64,000 bases of DNA from Oligoflexus tunisiensis. Lineage in GTDB: Bacteria > Bdellovibrionota_B > Oligoflexia > Oligoflexales > Oligoflexaceae. Position numbers and translations under genes: made by a program. Under the pieces are notes generated by a model. The model had not been told where the DNA came from. It was given only the letters and a program-made list of their open reading frames with translations, and ran no database searches. Shown here piece by piece: positions 19,830-29,433 of this stretch (its first letter is position 1; each line of letters begins with the position of its first letter). The stretch covers positions 1,349,345 through 1,413,344 of the forward strand of contig NZ_BDFO01000001.1 of the NCBI RefSeq assembly GCF_001748245.1, given 5' to 3'.

Positions 19830-19839
19830 ATTACCATCA

Positions 19840-20325
19840 TCACTCGCCAGAGTTATTCCTGGGATCATCAAGAGGGTTGATATAGGTAATGCCCCAGGGT
19901 CCGAAAGCATTGATCTGCACCACAGTCTCTTCCTTGGTCATAATATAATGAGCATGTTGTGCCGGCAGGAAGGTAAATCCACCCGCTGGGATGCTGATAA
20001 GGTCCGAAGTGAGGAAGACTTCGCCGAACCCGACCGCGAGGCTCCCTGAAATTACGGTGAGGGCTTCATCCTTAGGGTGAAAATGGGGCTGGATGCTATA
20101 GCCCGCTGGAAATTTCACCCTGAACGTAAAAGGGGCTGCTGCACTAATATCGCCTTGCAAGATGGCAATCTGCGCCCCCTCCGGCAAGGAAGCAGGACCC
20201 GGAAGCCAACTGATCTCCTCGGGACTGATGGTCGAGTGCGAAGGTTCCTGAGGAGCAGTCGAAAATCCGGATGATGAGGCGAAAAAGCTCATACTCGCAG
20301 CCAGCAGGAAGGAGGGTATTTTCAT
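19840..20325 (-). CDS. Secreted cupin-domain protein
   Basis: A 161-residue exported single-domain cupin. The start has AAGGAA upstream and a signal peptide to about residue 22. Cupin motif 1 is visible as PHFHPKDEALTVISGSLAVGF and motif 2 as PAGGFTFLPAQHAHYI, giving His, His, Glu and His as probable metal ligands. Such small extracytoplasmic cupins (ChrR/DUF4437-like) often have no known substrate. Standalone gene. Confidence 0.85.
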   Translation of the reverse strand: MKIPSFLLAASMSFFASSSGFSTAPQEPSHSTISPEEISWLPGPASLPEGAQIAILQGDISAAAPFTFRVKFPAGYSIQPHFHPKDEALTVISGSLAVGFGEVFLTSDLISIPAGGFTFLPAQHAHYIMTKEETVVQINAFGPWGITYINPLDDPRNNSGE

Positions 20326-20524
20326 TGTATTTCCTTTCTTTCTTCGGTGGAAACTGCCTCAGCATAGCAGATGAAGATGTTTTTTAAAGGGCGTGAAGCT
20401 GAATTAAAGGTAAGGAACGCGGGATTTTCCGCACATGAATATGCGTGGGTAGCCATCAGATTTTGAGAGCAGCAGCATCGTGCCAATCGGTGTGAACGAG
20501 AAGGGTACGCATTTCGTCGCGGTA

Positions 20525-20548
20525 GGCCTCAACCTTTCGGTTGAAGCC
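20525..20548. terminator. Short hairpin after the lectin lipoprotein gene
   Basis: GGCCTCAACC pairs with GGTTGAAGCC across a 4-base loop, just beyond the stop of the minus-strand lectin gene. No T run follows on the minus strand, so it is only a possible terminator. Confidence 0.35.
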
Positions 20549-20553
20549 AGGCG

Positions 20554-21135
20554 CTACAAATCGTGATTAATGGGGTTGATTATGACTCTCTGCGTCTCGT
20601 TCCGAAGGCAGTCGAACAATTCAACGCCAAGCCGATCGTTCGGTTGATTGGTTTCGATTTGCAGGCAGCGTTTGCTGTTGACGTGAACGAGATAAAATGA
20701 GTCTTTCCCTGCACTGCTTTTCTCAAAGAGTTGCGAATTGGCACTCAGGCATGGGGCTTGAGTAATCGGAGTGCCATTTTTTGTGCCGAACTGTGCGGCT
20801 GCAAGGCACTTCCCTGTCAAAACATTTTGGAGCTGATAACCACCGGGCTTCGATAGGAGCATAAAGAGTTGACGATCGGACTCATTGCACGAAACCTGGA
20901 TGGCACGTGCTTCATCATCTGCTCGACCGCCATCGATCTCGATGCACTTCCTGCTGAAACTGAACTGAATCAAATGGGGCAGTTTCTCTGGACTTACGTC
21001 TTGAGTTGAATCTTCGGTCGTGATCGGCTGCTTGGCTCCCTCGTCAGTGGAAGGATCCAAGGTCTGTCTGCCGCCGCATGCTGGAAACAGCAAGGCTGCA
21101 GAAGCTATTGATATTGCAAGCATAATTGGAGTCAT
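20554..21135 (-). CDS. Ricin-type lectin (RICIN) lipoprotein
   Basis: A 193-residue lipoprotein with lipobox LFPAC. TAGGAG lies about ten bases before ATG 21135; an in-frame GTG is six bases upstream. After a linker, residues about 60-190 form a beta-trefoil-like domain: SRKCIEIDGG, TGKCLAAAQFG, SKRCLQIETN are three K-C-L/I repeats with spaced Gln (RQLFML, SQLFEK) as in QxW/ricin-B folds. Such domains bind carbohydrates, so a surface glycan-binding role is likely. No catalytic domain is attached. Confidence 0.75.
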   Translation of the reverse strand: MTPIMLAISIASAALLFPACGGRQTLDPSTDEGAKQPITTEDSTQDVSPEKLPHLIQFSFSRKCIEIDGGRADDEARAIQVSCNESDRQLFMLLSKPGGYQLQNVLTGKCLAAAQFGTKNGTPITQAPCLSANSQLFEKSSAGKDSFYLVHVNSKRCLQIETNQPNDRLGVELFDCLRNETQRVIINPINHDL

Positions 21136-21409
21136 GCCCACTGTGCTCCTATTGGAATTCGGTCTGCTCCTCGATGCATCAAATGGACCACGGAATAGCC
21201 CGATTCAAACCCAGCAAATATCAGCAAGTTACGGGATTTCGGTCGACTATGGGCTTGGGCAACCCATGCCCAAGGCGCGGCGCTGTCTAAACTTTCTTCA
21301 GGAGAATCGCGGCCTATTTCGGGAGGTGCCGCTGGTACATTTCAAGCCTATCGAAGTATGATGGACTTGGATCTGTGATCACGAAGATCTATTTTGCGGA
21401 GCGAAACAC

Positions 21410-22810
21410 ATGGCCTCTCTCGTCAGATTCTCGCGTCCATTATCCTCCATCGCTTTCGTCCTGTCTTTTGGTTTTAACCTCATCCTCTTCGCCGAGGTCG
21501 ATCCCACTCAGCTTGATGCCAGGCTTCGCAATATCGATAAGCTTCTGGAAAAAAAGGACTGGGAAGGCTCATACGGAGAAATCGTTCGCCTGGAAAAGGA
21601 ACTCGGTTCGCCAGACTATGTGAAGGGATTCAACCTCTATTCCAGGGCTCTGCGGGTGACCCATGCACTGAACAGAGGGGAGGAGACGAGGCTCTATCTC
21701 GACCGACTCAAGGCTCTCGCGGACCTGGAGATCTCACGCTGCAAGGATGATGGATGCAAAGCCTATTATCACCTGAATATGGCTAATCTCTACGCCGACG
21801 TCGAACAATTTGATGCGGCACTGGAGTTCTATCGGAAGGCCAGGGCGATAGGTCCGCGGGACGACCATTGGCTGAGGCACTTGGATGGTAGCATCCAAAA
21901 CGTGGAAGCCAAAAGTGAGAAAGCGCTGAGGCGTCAGGAGTTCCTGGCTCAACAGGCACGCATCGACTTTGCGGAGCTGAAGGAAAGCGAACTTCGCCAA
22001 TTCTATTCCACGCTCAAGCGGCCTGTGGCTCCTGCCACAGAACGGCCACTGGTCGAAGAGGATTTCGTAGGTTATGTCAGCGAACGGGGCAACGTCTTTC
22101 CCGTCCTTTCGATCCCGGGCCTCGATCCCTTGACCTTGAGCAACTCGCGGGCGCAGCTGGATTCCCTTCTTTGCACGTCACTGAAAACCTCCACTCTCCA
22201 ATCACGAGTGTCCTCCCACGCGGTCGAAGACCAATTCATGTGTGGTGAAAGACCTGGCCTTCCGCTCGAGACCCCCGCGTCCTTTGCCAAAAGCCTGGTC
22301 CTTTGCAGTCGTGGTCGACACGTGGTCAAGGCAGGGAATGCGGATCGTCGCGATGCCAAGGTCATCAAGTCATCTCTGAATGAGCAGCGTTCCAAGCATT
22401 TGCATCCATCCCTGAATACAAAGAATCAAAGGGTCGAAGCTGTGGATATCACGTCGCTCGAGACCAGCGCGGACGCGAACCTCTACTTTGTCGAGGAAAC
22501 CCTGACGGGCAGGTTCTGCTCCTCCTTGCCAAGGCCGTTGAAAGGCCTAGGGGATCTTGCGATCGCTTCCATCGTGCGGGTGCACAGGGCGGAAAAGGTA
22601 CAAATCCTCTGGCAGAACAGAAGTCTCTACTGCGGCGGAGAGAGAAGCTACGGTCTGAATGTAAGCTATCAAGGAATGCTCCCTATCGAAGGGGACCGAA
22701 AGCTCATATTCCTGGATCATATTGGATATGAAGGCCTCGAAAACTGCGTCTATGAGCTTATGGGCGACAGACTCGAGCTCCGCTCCTGTGGCGTTGGTGG
22801 TGGGTGTTGA
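21410..22810 (+). CDS. Exported TPR-containing protein
   Basis: A 466-residue protein with an N-terminal hydrophobic signal (residues 8-28). Residues about 30-200 are helical pairs with TPR-like pattern (NMANLYADVEQFDAALEFYR). The C-terminal half is unrecognised and contains paired Cys. Start ATG 21410 has GGAGCG upstream. Standalone gene of unknown role; probably a periplasmic scaffold. Confidence 0.65.
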   Translation: MASLVRFSRPLSSIAFVLSFGFNLILFAEVDPTQLDARLRNIDKLLEKKDWEGSYGEIVRLEKELGSPDYVKGFNLYSRALRVTHALNRGEETRLYLDRLKALADLEISRCKDDGCKAYYHLNMANLYADVEQFDAALEFYRKARAIGPRDDHWLRHLDGSIQNVEAKSEKALRRQEFLAQQARIDFAELKESELRQFYSTLKRPVAPATERPLVEEDFVGYVSERGNVFPVLSIPGLDPLTLSNSRAQLDSLLCTSLKTSTLQSRVSSHAVEDQFMCGERPGLPLETPASFAKSLVLCSRGRHVVKAGNADRRDAKVIKSSLNEQRSKHLHPSLNTKNQRVEAVDITSLETSADANLYFVEETLTGRFCSSLPRPLKGLGDLAIASIVRVHRAEKVQILWQNRSLYCGGERSYGLNVSYQGMLPIEGDRKLIFLDHIGYEGLENCVYELMGDRLELRSCGVGGGC

Positions 22811-22863
22811 GGTCTCCCTCGGGTCTGTGACAGAGGCCGAAAAAGAACTCACACCGGCGCCGT

Positions 22864-23217
22864 TCAAACTTCGAGAATAGGCTTGAAGCCCCCCCAAAAC
22901 ATCCGCTTGCCATCGAAGGGCATGGACTCCGGAGCCATATTCATACGCGGATCTTTCATTGCTACGTCCCAAGCCTTCTGACGAGTCGCCTTATCGGGCC
23001 AGACGCAATAGGCAGCGACGACAGTTTCATTTTCGTTGGCCTGGACCGCGCGATAGTAATCTGTAACATTTCCTCGCGGGACGTCGTCTGCAAGAGCCTC
23101 GCAGTAGTGAATCATGCCATGCTCCTTCATAACCGTCGCGAAAACTTCTGCCTGGGCTTTGTACTCAGTCTCTTTGCCCTTTGGAAGTGGCAAACAAAAG
23201 AAATCTACATAGCTCAT
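22864..23217 (-). CDS. DUF1428 family protein
   Basis: A 117-residue cytoplasmic protein matching the YbaA/DUF1428 pattern: MSYVDFFCLPLPKGKE at the start, then HGMIHYCEALADDVP and late MPFDGKRMFWGGF. These are small ferredoxin-fold (dimeric alpha-beta barrel) proteins of unknown function. AAAGGAA precedes the start. It is complete for the family. No operon partner. Confidence 0.88.
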   Translation of the reverse strand: MSYVDFFCLPLPKGKETEYKAQAEVFATVMKEHGMIHYCEALADDVPRGNVTDYYRAVQANENETVVAAYCVWPDKATRQKAWDVAMKDPRMNMAPESMPFDGKRMFWGGFKPILEV

Positions 23218-23528
23218 GTGGTTCCTTTCTTATCATTGATCCGACGGAATGACTGAGAATCCTGTGATGACTTCTCAGCTGGAATCACGCTAGCACAGAT
23301 GACAGAATGCAGCCATACGAACAAACCGACTAACTTTGCTCAATCCTTCCTGCTTACAGGCCAACATGGCTTCCAACTTTTCTACGAAATGAATTGACAT
23401 CGATCTGAGAGTTCACCGAGCGCAAATGCATCAAGAACTCCTCGGGGAGTGAAGATTTGAACAGGACGTGCAGCGGCCCGGGAACAGCAGCTGAATGTTC
23501 CCGGACGTCAGGATGAGACAGAAATCGG
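23218..23528. other. Intergenic region
   Basis: About 310 bases between two minus-strand genes. It presumably contains the DUF1428 promoter; nothing else recognisable. Confidence 0.3.
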
Positions 23529-24200
23529 TCACCGCTTCAAAAAGCCTGCCTTGGCTTCCATGTTGACCCAAGCGGTATCATCTTCAGCCTGGGGATCATT
23601 GCTGTTCTTTCCATACATGCATCGGGTCAGCGAGTGGTAGCCGTAATAGAAACTCTGAAAGTTTTTCTTGTAGGCCTGGTGATAGTATGGATTCGTGTGG
23701 CTGTAGTAGAGGCCTCCGTGGTGGATCATTTTTTTGTAAAGAGGCCGTATCCAGTAATAGTAGATGTAGTTGAAGTCACCGCGAGTCGGATAACCCCAGC
23801 CGTATTTTTTGGGCTTGCCGTAAGAGTCATAAGTCGAATGATAGAGCTTGTCCAGGACATGGTAGAGATAGGCCGCGTAGTAGGTCAGTTCATAGGAATA
23901 GTAAGACTGCTGAATGGCCTGAGCATGCTGCTGCATATCATAAAGCTGCTGATGCATGTCCTTGTACCAATCCATGGATGGGGTGTTGGTGCTGGTCGTG
24001 TCAGGAGTGGGCCGCGCCTCCGGTTGTTCGATAGCAACGTCCTCCGCATCGGGCACCTCGCCTTCCGGGATGTCTTCATCCACGTCCTCGGAGACAGCGG
24101 TGTCTGGCACTTCCTCGGCAGGGGAAGGCGCGGGGATGGCTCCATAAGCGTTTGCATGCAGGGATCCAGCCAGAATCAGGGTTGTCAGAATGATTTTCAT
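23529..24200 (-). CDS. Tyrosine-rich secreted protein
   Basis: A 223-residue exported protein of no known family. Signal peptide to about NAYGA. Residues about 22-75 are an acidic Pro/Glu/Asp linker. The rest is extraordinarily rich in Tyr (about 28 of some 130 residues) with runs such as YIYYYW and SFYYGYHS, plus many His and Lys. Start preceded by AAAGGAA. Tyr/His-rich secreted proteins can be adhesive or redox cross-linking materials; here that is speculation. Confidence 0.75.
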   Translation of the reverse strand: MKIILTTLILAGSLHANAYGAIPAPSPAEEVPDTAVSEDVDEDIPEGEVPDAEDVAIEQPEARPTPDTTSTNTPSMDWYKDMHQQLYDMQQHAQAIQQSYYSYELTYYAAYLYHVLDKLYHSTYDSYGKPKKYGWGYPTRGDFNYIYYYWIRPLYKKMIHHGGLYYSHTNPYYHQAYKKNFQSFYYGYHSLTRCMYGKNSNDPQAEDDTAWVNMEAKAGFLKR

Positions 24201-24537
24201 GTTGCAGTTCCTTTCGAAGAAAAGCTCTTTGTCCCTACGCCCGAAACTAGTTCATTCGAAAGGCCGCGTCTCATGATTTGGGCTTGGAAGTCCTGAAATG
24301 AAATGATGCGAAATTGCAGAGAAATGATAAGGCGAAGCGGAGTGGGAAAAATTACTCCTGCAATGGAACTTTTGTGGATGAGCCTGATCTCAACTTCAAC
24401 CTGTTTCAGCAGGAATCAATGGATAATGTTGGCAAATTGAAAACAGCAAAAACAGGAAAGGCAGCTATCGCATGGCTCAACTCCTGCGTTCATCGTATGA
24501 AGGACCCAAAAGGGTTTCATCGAAAAAGGAGAATCTC
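24201..24537. other. Divergent intergenic region
   Basis: About 340 bases between the divergent Tyr-rich and Cys-containing secreted-protein genes. AT-richer than its flanks around 24300-24440; must contain both promoters. No clear box identified. Confidence 0.3.
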
Positions 24538-24927
24538 ATGCCATGTTTATCACAAGTCAATGCCCTCCCAGGGCGCCGCTGGATCCTGTTGGCTTTTCCC
24601 GTGATGCTCTCCCTCAGTCATCCTGCTGTTGCCGACTATAAGCAGGAGTGCACAGACTACCTCAACGATTTCAAGCTTTGCATATCCTATAACTACGATA
24701 ACGGTCACGCTGCAGCCAATGCCCACAACCGTGGAAATCGAGCCGTGCGCTCCAAGCTGACCCTGTATGACGTCGGCTTCGACTGGCAGAAGAAGGAAGA
24801 GAAGCTGTTTTCCGGGCAGACCTGGTGGGGTTTCTCCCGATACGTTGGGACACCAGGAACCTTCTGCGCTCAGCTCGATGCCGCCCGGACTTTGGTCATA
24901 TGCCACCCGTTTCTGCCAGAGCACTGA
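24538..24927 (+). CDS. Small secreted protein
   Basis: A 129-residue exported protein. ATG 24538 is preceded by AAAGGAG; the longer open frame upstream lacks a ribosome site. Signal peptide ends near HPAVA. The mature chain has Cys in ECTDYL, LCISYN, FCAQLD and ICHPF, so two disulphides are possible. No family recognised. Confidence 0.65.
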   Translation: MPCLSQVNALPGRRWILLAFPVMLSLSHPAVADYKQECTDYLNDFKLCISYNYDNGHAAANAHNRGNRAVRSKLTLYDVGFDWQKKEEKLFSGQTWWGFSRYVGTPGTFCAQLDAARTLVICHPFLPEH

Positions 24928-25069
24928 ATTCCGCTCGCTATGTCATTTAGTTGTGATTGCAGGCAACTGAAAAAGGAAAGCTGCTGCCAAAATATGAGAA
25001 TAAAAATTCATTTCCCTACGTCCTAAATTTATAGCGATAACACGTCGCCATTAAATCAAAGGGTAGTCC

Positions 25070-25594
25070 ATGCTGTTCTCCAGGAAATCTCTCGCTTTGC
25101 TTGGTATGGTCTCTGCGCTGGCCGTTTCAGCTCAGGCTTCGACACTTATTCCGCCTGAAGATTTTAAGAATCTCTCCTACTATTCACATTGCAATCTCAG
25201 TAGCGGTGCTTGCATCATTTCTGTGGATAAGGACTATGCAGTCCTTACGATAGACCCGAGTGGGGCGGCCATCTGTGATATTGTTATCCGCCCGGCAGGT
25301 TTCAGACTGGCGTCCTATGCGGAGCTTTCGGGTCTGCACCGCATCACACCCTATCTCTACCGCAAGGATAGACGCTTACAGTATAAGTTCGTGCCGATCG
25401 AGCAAGCGGATGGTTCGTTCGCCCTCTCCATGACAGCCCAGAGAGGCACCGAGCCCCTGCAGGGACTTTATCTGAAAAGTCCCGGAGGGCAGACCTTGGG
25501 TGATTTCCTGAGCAGCCACTTCAAGGCTTTCGTGGAACCTTATGGGCACATCGGGTTGATCGCTTTTCCCACCTTCTGTACGGAGGTCAACTGA
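25070..25594 (+). CDS. Secreted protein of unknown function
   Basis: A 174-residue exported protein. Signal peptide to about SAQA; AAAGGG upstream. Four Cys (HCNLS, ACIIS, ICDIV and FCTEV) suggest disulphides. Function not recognised. Converges on the next lipoprotein gene. Confidence 0.65.
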   Translation: MLFSRKSLALLGMVSALAVSAQASTLIPPEDFKNLSYYSHCNLSSGACIISVDKDYAVLTIDPSGAAICDIVIRPAGFRLASYAELSGLHRITPYLYRKDRRLQYKFVPIEQADGSFALSMTAQRGTEPLQGLYLKSPGGQTLGDFLSSHFKAFVEPYGHIGLIAFPTFCTEVN

Positions 25595-25700
25595 GCTGAC
25601 TTTGGTACGATGGATCACTCCCAATCCGAACCTGAGGTCAGGACCATTTTCCAAGCGAATTGCGCCTCAAGACGACAGAATCGGACGGTGAACATTAACC

Positions 25701-25718
25701 CCAGGCTCCCGCGCCTGG
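25701..25718. terminator. Small GC-rich hairpin between convergent genes
   Basis: CCAGGC pairs with GCCTGG across TCCCGC in the gap between two convergent genes. No T tract, so termination is only suggested. Confidence 0.3.
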
Positions 25719-25728
25719 AGTCTGTTGA

Positions 25729-27159
25729 TCACTCTGCGCCCTCACCACCATCTTCCGTCGGCGGTGGTGGCTGCACAGCCTTGATGCTCAGCTCAGCTTC
25801 GGCTTCCGCTGATCCCACGTAGGTATAGACCCAGTCCACATTCTGAACAGGAACAGAACACCCCGAGGCATCGAAACCGCTCATACAGGCTTCCCCCGAA
25901 ACTGTTCCACTTTCACCCACAGTCGTGAGACGTTTGAAATCCTTGAATAGCTTCACGACACCGCTGTATCCCTGCAGAACATCGATCGTACCGGACGTGC
26001 TTCCATCCTTGATGCTGCGGATCTGTCCCACCGGATTGAAGTTCAAATAGCTAGTGGAATACTCGTTATAATAGGCCATGGACGTGACACCGCGGATGGC
26101 CTGGGTGGGATCCTCTTTCACATAGTAAAACGTGACCCGGGCGCTGAAGGGCTGATTGCCCAGAGACCCGTCCGTTCCTGGAATGCCGTTGGTCGAAAGA
26201 ATGTAAGTCTCGCGCATCACGGTTTCGCTTTCCCGGGCCAGGATGGGTGCGAATTCAAGGAAACCCGGCGCGATACGGCGGCCTTTGGCGTCGTCTATCT
26301 GTCCTTCCACCCAATCACTGGTGTTTGTGTCCATGGTGTTCGGGAACTGAGCGGCCCCTTTGATAAAGTTCGCATGATCGAAGGCCAGGACCATTTTATA
26401 GGGAACCTCGTTCTTCAGATCATCTTCTGTGATTTCGAAGGGATGCTGCAGGAAGAAGGTTTTGCCACCGTTGGGCAGGAAGAACAGACCTTCCTCGGAA
26501 GGGCCTTCTGTCATCGTAGTGCTTTTGCCAGCGTAGGTGACGTCCAAACCAGTCTTGTTGTTGGAATAGAATTCGGTGACGTTCTTGGTATAAAGAGTTT
26601 CTCCATTGTTAAGGAGAACCTTCGCGTTGACTTTAAAGGTGCGGAAGAAATTCACGATTACCGCTTCGTAAGTACCAACATGAGTATCCGTGTAACTCAC
26701 GGTCCCGACCAGGTCCTTCAGAGACCCAGGGGTCATGAAGTCGGTCCAACCCGTGAAACTCGCAGCCGAAGGATCCGTGGGAACGAAGGTGTCATAGTCC
26801 GCGAAATCCTGGGAACTAAACAGGCTGAAGGGGCGCTCGTTACAAGCGTCGCCGGTTGAGCCATCCGATCTTCCGCAAAGCTCCATGGAGCTGATGCGAT
26901 ACTTGAGTGCTGTGATGCCATCGGCCAGGCTATGCCCAAAAATTTCGGAGCTATCGGTGACCAATTGAGGTGCTTTCACGCCCAGCAGCTGCATATTGCG
27001 CTGAAGACCCAAGGATTCATCTTCGATGGCGAGCGCATTGCCCAGAGCCATCGTACTCATCGTTCCGCCTTTGCCTTCGTCGTCACTTTTCTTGCTGCAC
27101 GACACAACCAGCACGGCCAACAGTGCCAGGTTCACCTTCACACCGCTCCGAACCATCAT
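25729..27159 (-). CDS. Large lipoprotein of unknown function
   Basis: A 476-residue lipoprotein; the signal ends LVVSC and GGGAGAT precedes the first of two ATG codons. The mature chain is Thr/Gly/Asp-rich and mostly beta-predicted, with a Cys pair near LCGRSDGSTGDACN and another in SGEACMSGFDASGCS. The acidic, Pro-rich end (PPPPTEDGGEGAE) looks disordered. No family recognised. Next minus-strand gene is also a lipoprotein, but 244 bases separate them. Confidence 0.7.
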   Translation of the reverse strand: MMVRSGVKVNLALLAVLVVSCSKKSDDEGKGGTMSTMALGNALAIEDESLGLQRNMQLLGVKAPQLVTDSSEIFGHSLADGITALKYRISSMELCGRSDGSTGDACNERPFSLFSSQDFADYDTFVPTDPSAASFTGWTDFMTPGSLKDLVGTVSYTDTHVGTYEAVIVNFFRTFKVNAKVLLNNGETLYTKNVTEFYSNNKTGLDVTYAGKSTTMTEGPSEEGLFFLPNGGKTFFLQHPFEITEDDLKNEVPYKMVLAFDHANFIKGAAQFPNTMDTNTSDWVEGQIDDAKGRRIAPGFLEFAPILARESETVMRETYILSTNGIPGTDGSLGNQPFSARVTFYYVKEDPTQAIRGVTSMAYYNEYSTSYLNFNPVGQIRSIKDGSTSGTIDVLQGYSGVVKLFKDFKRLTTVGESGTVSGEACMSGFDASGCSVPVQNVDWVYTYVGSAEAEAELSIKAVQPPPPTEDGGEGAE

Positions 27160-27403
27160 GTTACATCTCCCTCTATATATGAGAAAAAATTCTCAGAGGG
27201 TCTATCGCCTGCCCACAAAAAAACTTGAATTATTGCAGGTCACTGCCCAGCAGCCCCAGCTCTGTTTCAGAAATGTATGTCTTTAATTTGGCGACACTAT
27301 TACAGAATTTTCCGGGAAAGGAGGGACGGCAGGCATGCGCATATATCGCACGCCTCTGGCGTTCACACGTACCATTTCTCTCGGTTAGGCGCGAATCAGA
27401 CGC

Positions 27404-28531
27404 TTAAGGCGGTGGAATCGATCGACTGTCCATGATTTTCCTGGCTGCGTCCGCCTTCCAGCTAAGCACCTGATACGATGGGGTGACTTCGACTCCATCA
27501 TCATAATAAAGATGAGCGCAAACTGTGGCTCCGGTCCGTATCACCCCAGGCACGAGATCGCCTGGAGGGCCGTTACCTCTTTGTCCCCGACATGTATACT
27601 GAGGCTTGCCATTGACGTCAGTTCCCGAGGTGACAGCCCGGGCTGATATGGAGCCGCCTGAGCCAGCCACCCACTCAAAGTAATCGTCAAAGCTCCCCTG
27701 ATTGATCACCAGAACATCACTCTTCCGCAGCATGGTCCTGGCATCCATACTCTGCGATAGGATAATATTCGCTCCGTTCGATGTTGTGAGGCACATGGAT
27801 CTGCTGGGATCGGCATAATGATTGATTAGCTTGCCTGGAATGACCTCATTGTTGGTATAGACCCGGCAGAGATAGAGACTTGTCGTCCCATCGTAGTCAA
27901 TCCCAGAGAGGATAGCCGTACCAGGGACCCTGGCTCCATCAAGCGCAAGCCACTGCAGAACGGAAGCGCTGACACCAGCTGACTCCTGATGCTTGACTCC
28001 AGCGCTGTCCTGTACAGTCAGGAAAAATTTGACATTCATCCTCTGGTCGCGCACCTCTGCGAGGGTAGGCGCCTTAAGACTGATCACCACATGCCACTCC
28101 GGATTGAGAGGCAGCTCGGACATAGTCACAGTCAGGCTGCTCGCCTCCGGTGCCTGATAACTCCAGGAATAGGAGGCAAAAGACGCAAGATCGATCTTGT
28201 TATTGCTCGTCTGGTCACGCAAGGCACAGTTGGTTTGTGACTCGGGATTGGTATCCGTTGGCGCCTTTGTTTCCGAACAGACCAGGTAGGAACCTGAAAT
28301 ATTATTGGGCGGGTTCACACCCTCTTCCGCAGCATCGGTTTCCATAACCATGGGTACAGGCTGTGTCGCCGTTTCCTGAGGAACAGGCGTTTCCAGCTGC
28401 TCGGCTTCTGTATTCGGAATGGCCTGATCAAACCCCTGACCGTTCAGCAAAGGGGCTTTATTAATAGTAGCACGGCTGCAGGCGGCACCTGCCACGACAA
28501 TCGCCATGTAATAACAGAGGTGTTTCAGCAC
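27404..28531 (-). CDS. Lipoprotein with two DM9-like (DUF3421) repeats
   Basis: A 375-residue lipoprotein. GTG 28531 is the start: GAGGAG lies six bases before it and no ATG fits. The signal ends VAGAAC. After a Thr/Pro/Glu linker and a beta domain, the C-terminal half contains two units of the form G-x-D-x-D/N-G...Y-x-C-R...PG: SGIDYDGTTSLYLCRVY with VIPGKL, and SGTDVNGKPQYTCRGQ with LVPGVI, the latter ending SYQVLSWK. This is the pattern of DM9 repeats, best known from insects and molluscs, where DM9 proteins can bind mannose. Identity is by motif reading. Probably a surface carbohydrate-binding lipoprotein. Confidence 0.7.
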   Translation of the reverse strand: MLKHLCYYMAIVVAGAACSRATINKAPLLNGQGFDQAIPNTEAEQLETPVPQETATQPVPMVMETDAAEEGVNPPNNISGSYLVCSETKAPTDTNPESQTNCALRDQTSNNKIDLASFASYSWSYQAPEASSLTVTMSELPLNPEWHVVISLKAPTLAEVRDQRMNVKFFLTVQDSAGVKHQESAGVSASVLQWLALDGARVPGTAILSGIDYDGTTSLYLCRVYTNNEVIPGKLINHYADPSRSMCLTTSNGANIILSQSMDARTMLRKSDVLVINQGSFDDYFEWVAGSGGSISARAVTSGTDVNGKPQYTCRGQRGNGPPGDLVPGVIRTGATVCAHLYYDDGVEVTPSYQVLSWKADAARKIMDSRSIPPP

Positions 28532-28726
28532 CGCTGGCTCCTCAAAACAAAAGGGAAGGATAGCTATGTATCGGTCATATCAGGGCACACCTGGAACGTC
28601 TGCAAAATAGGGACATGATACTGGACTGTTACAGAGAAAAATAACTGCGAGACCAGAGACCGTCAAATTCTTACTGAAAGTCATGATCAGGACAGCCTTA
28701 ATGCAGCGATTCCTGGGAACCGGCCA

Positions 28727-29410
28727 TCACCGTCTGTTGGCCAATTGTGCGAAGGTATCCCGTGCCACCGACCAGCAACTTTTCAACGTGATCATCGTAA
28801 TCGCCATGGCCCAGAAATCCAGAATCGCAAACGGTTTCTGAAAAAGAGTGAAACTCGCATAGCCCCAGTGGGATGCAATGCCTTGGACGATGAGTATCCA
28901 AAACATTGTGATCAGAACGCCTGCACGACCGGCAAAAGTTTGGTAACCATATTTTCCGGCCGCCACGGCCTGAGCATGGAAGAGCCGCAGATAGGACGAG
29001 AGCAGCAGGGCAATGGCGCATACGAAACCAGGATAGGGATTCAGCGGATTGGCAAGGCCTATGGCCACGGGCAGGATAATGTCCGCCAGGCGATCCACCA
29101 CCTTGTCCAAATAGTCCCCTTGTGGACTGGCGAGACCCTTGCGTCTTGCCAGGATTCCGTCGAGGAGGTCGAAGACCAGGTTCAACCAGACAAAGGCGGC
29201 CGCCAGCAGAAGACCAACGCCGCCACATGCAATCAAGCTGGCTGCGATGATGGCAAAGAGCAAGGATATGAGCGTCACTGTATTTGGATGCAAAGGATAA
29301 ACAATGCGCAGCAGAGCTTCGAGAAGCTTTTGAAAGAGGGCTGCCCCCTTCACCCCCAGATAAGCGCTGTAGCCGTCCTTGTGCTGATGACCATCCTGGT
29401 TCTTCGACAT
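28727..29410 (-). CDS. CDP-alcohol phosphatidyltransferase family membrane protein
   Basis: A 227-residue integral membrane enzyme that transfers a phosphatidyl or related group from a CDP-activated donor to an alcohol. The full signature D-x2-DG-x2-AR-x8-G-x3-D-x3-D is present from DLLDGILARR through GDYLDKVVD (about residues 82-105). About six membrane helices. Whether the product is PG-P, PS, PI or another lipid cannot be told. It lies 23 bases after the MFS gene in the same direction and across a divergent promoter from a CdsA-like gene, which would make the CDP-diacylglycerol donor; together these suggest a membrane-lipid cassette. Confidence 0.9.
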   Translation of the reverse strand: MSKNQDGHQHKDGYSAYLGVKGAALFQKLLEALLRIVYPLHPNTVTLISLLFAIIAASLIACGGVGLLLAAAFVWLNLVFDLLDGILARRKGLASPQGDYLDKVVDRLADIILPVAIGLANPLNPYPGFVCAIALLLSSYLRLFHAQAVAAGKYGYQTFAGRAGVLITMFWILIVQGIASHWGYASFTLFQKPFAILDFWAMAITMITLKSCWSVARDTFAQLANRR

Positions 29411-29433
29411 GGATTCCTCCTGCGTGGGAGCCT

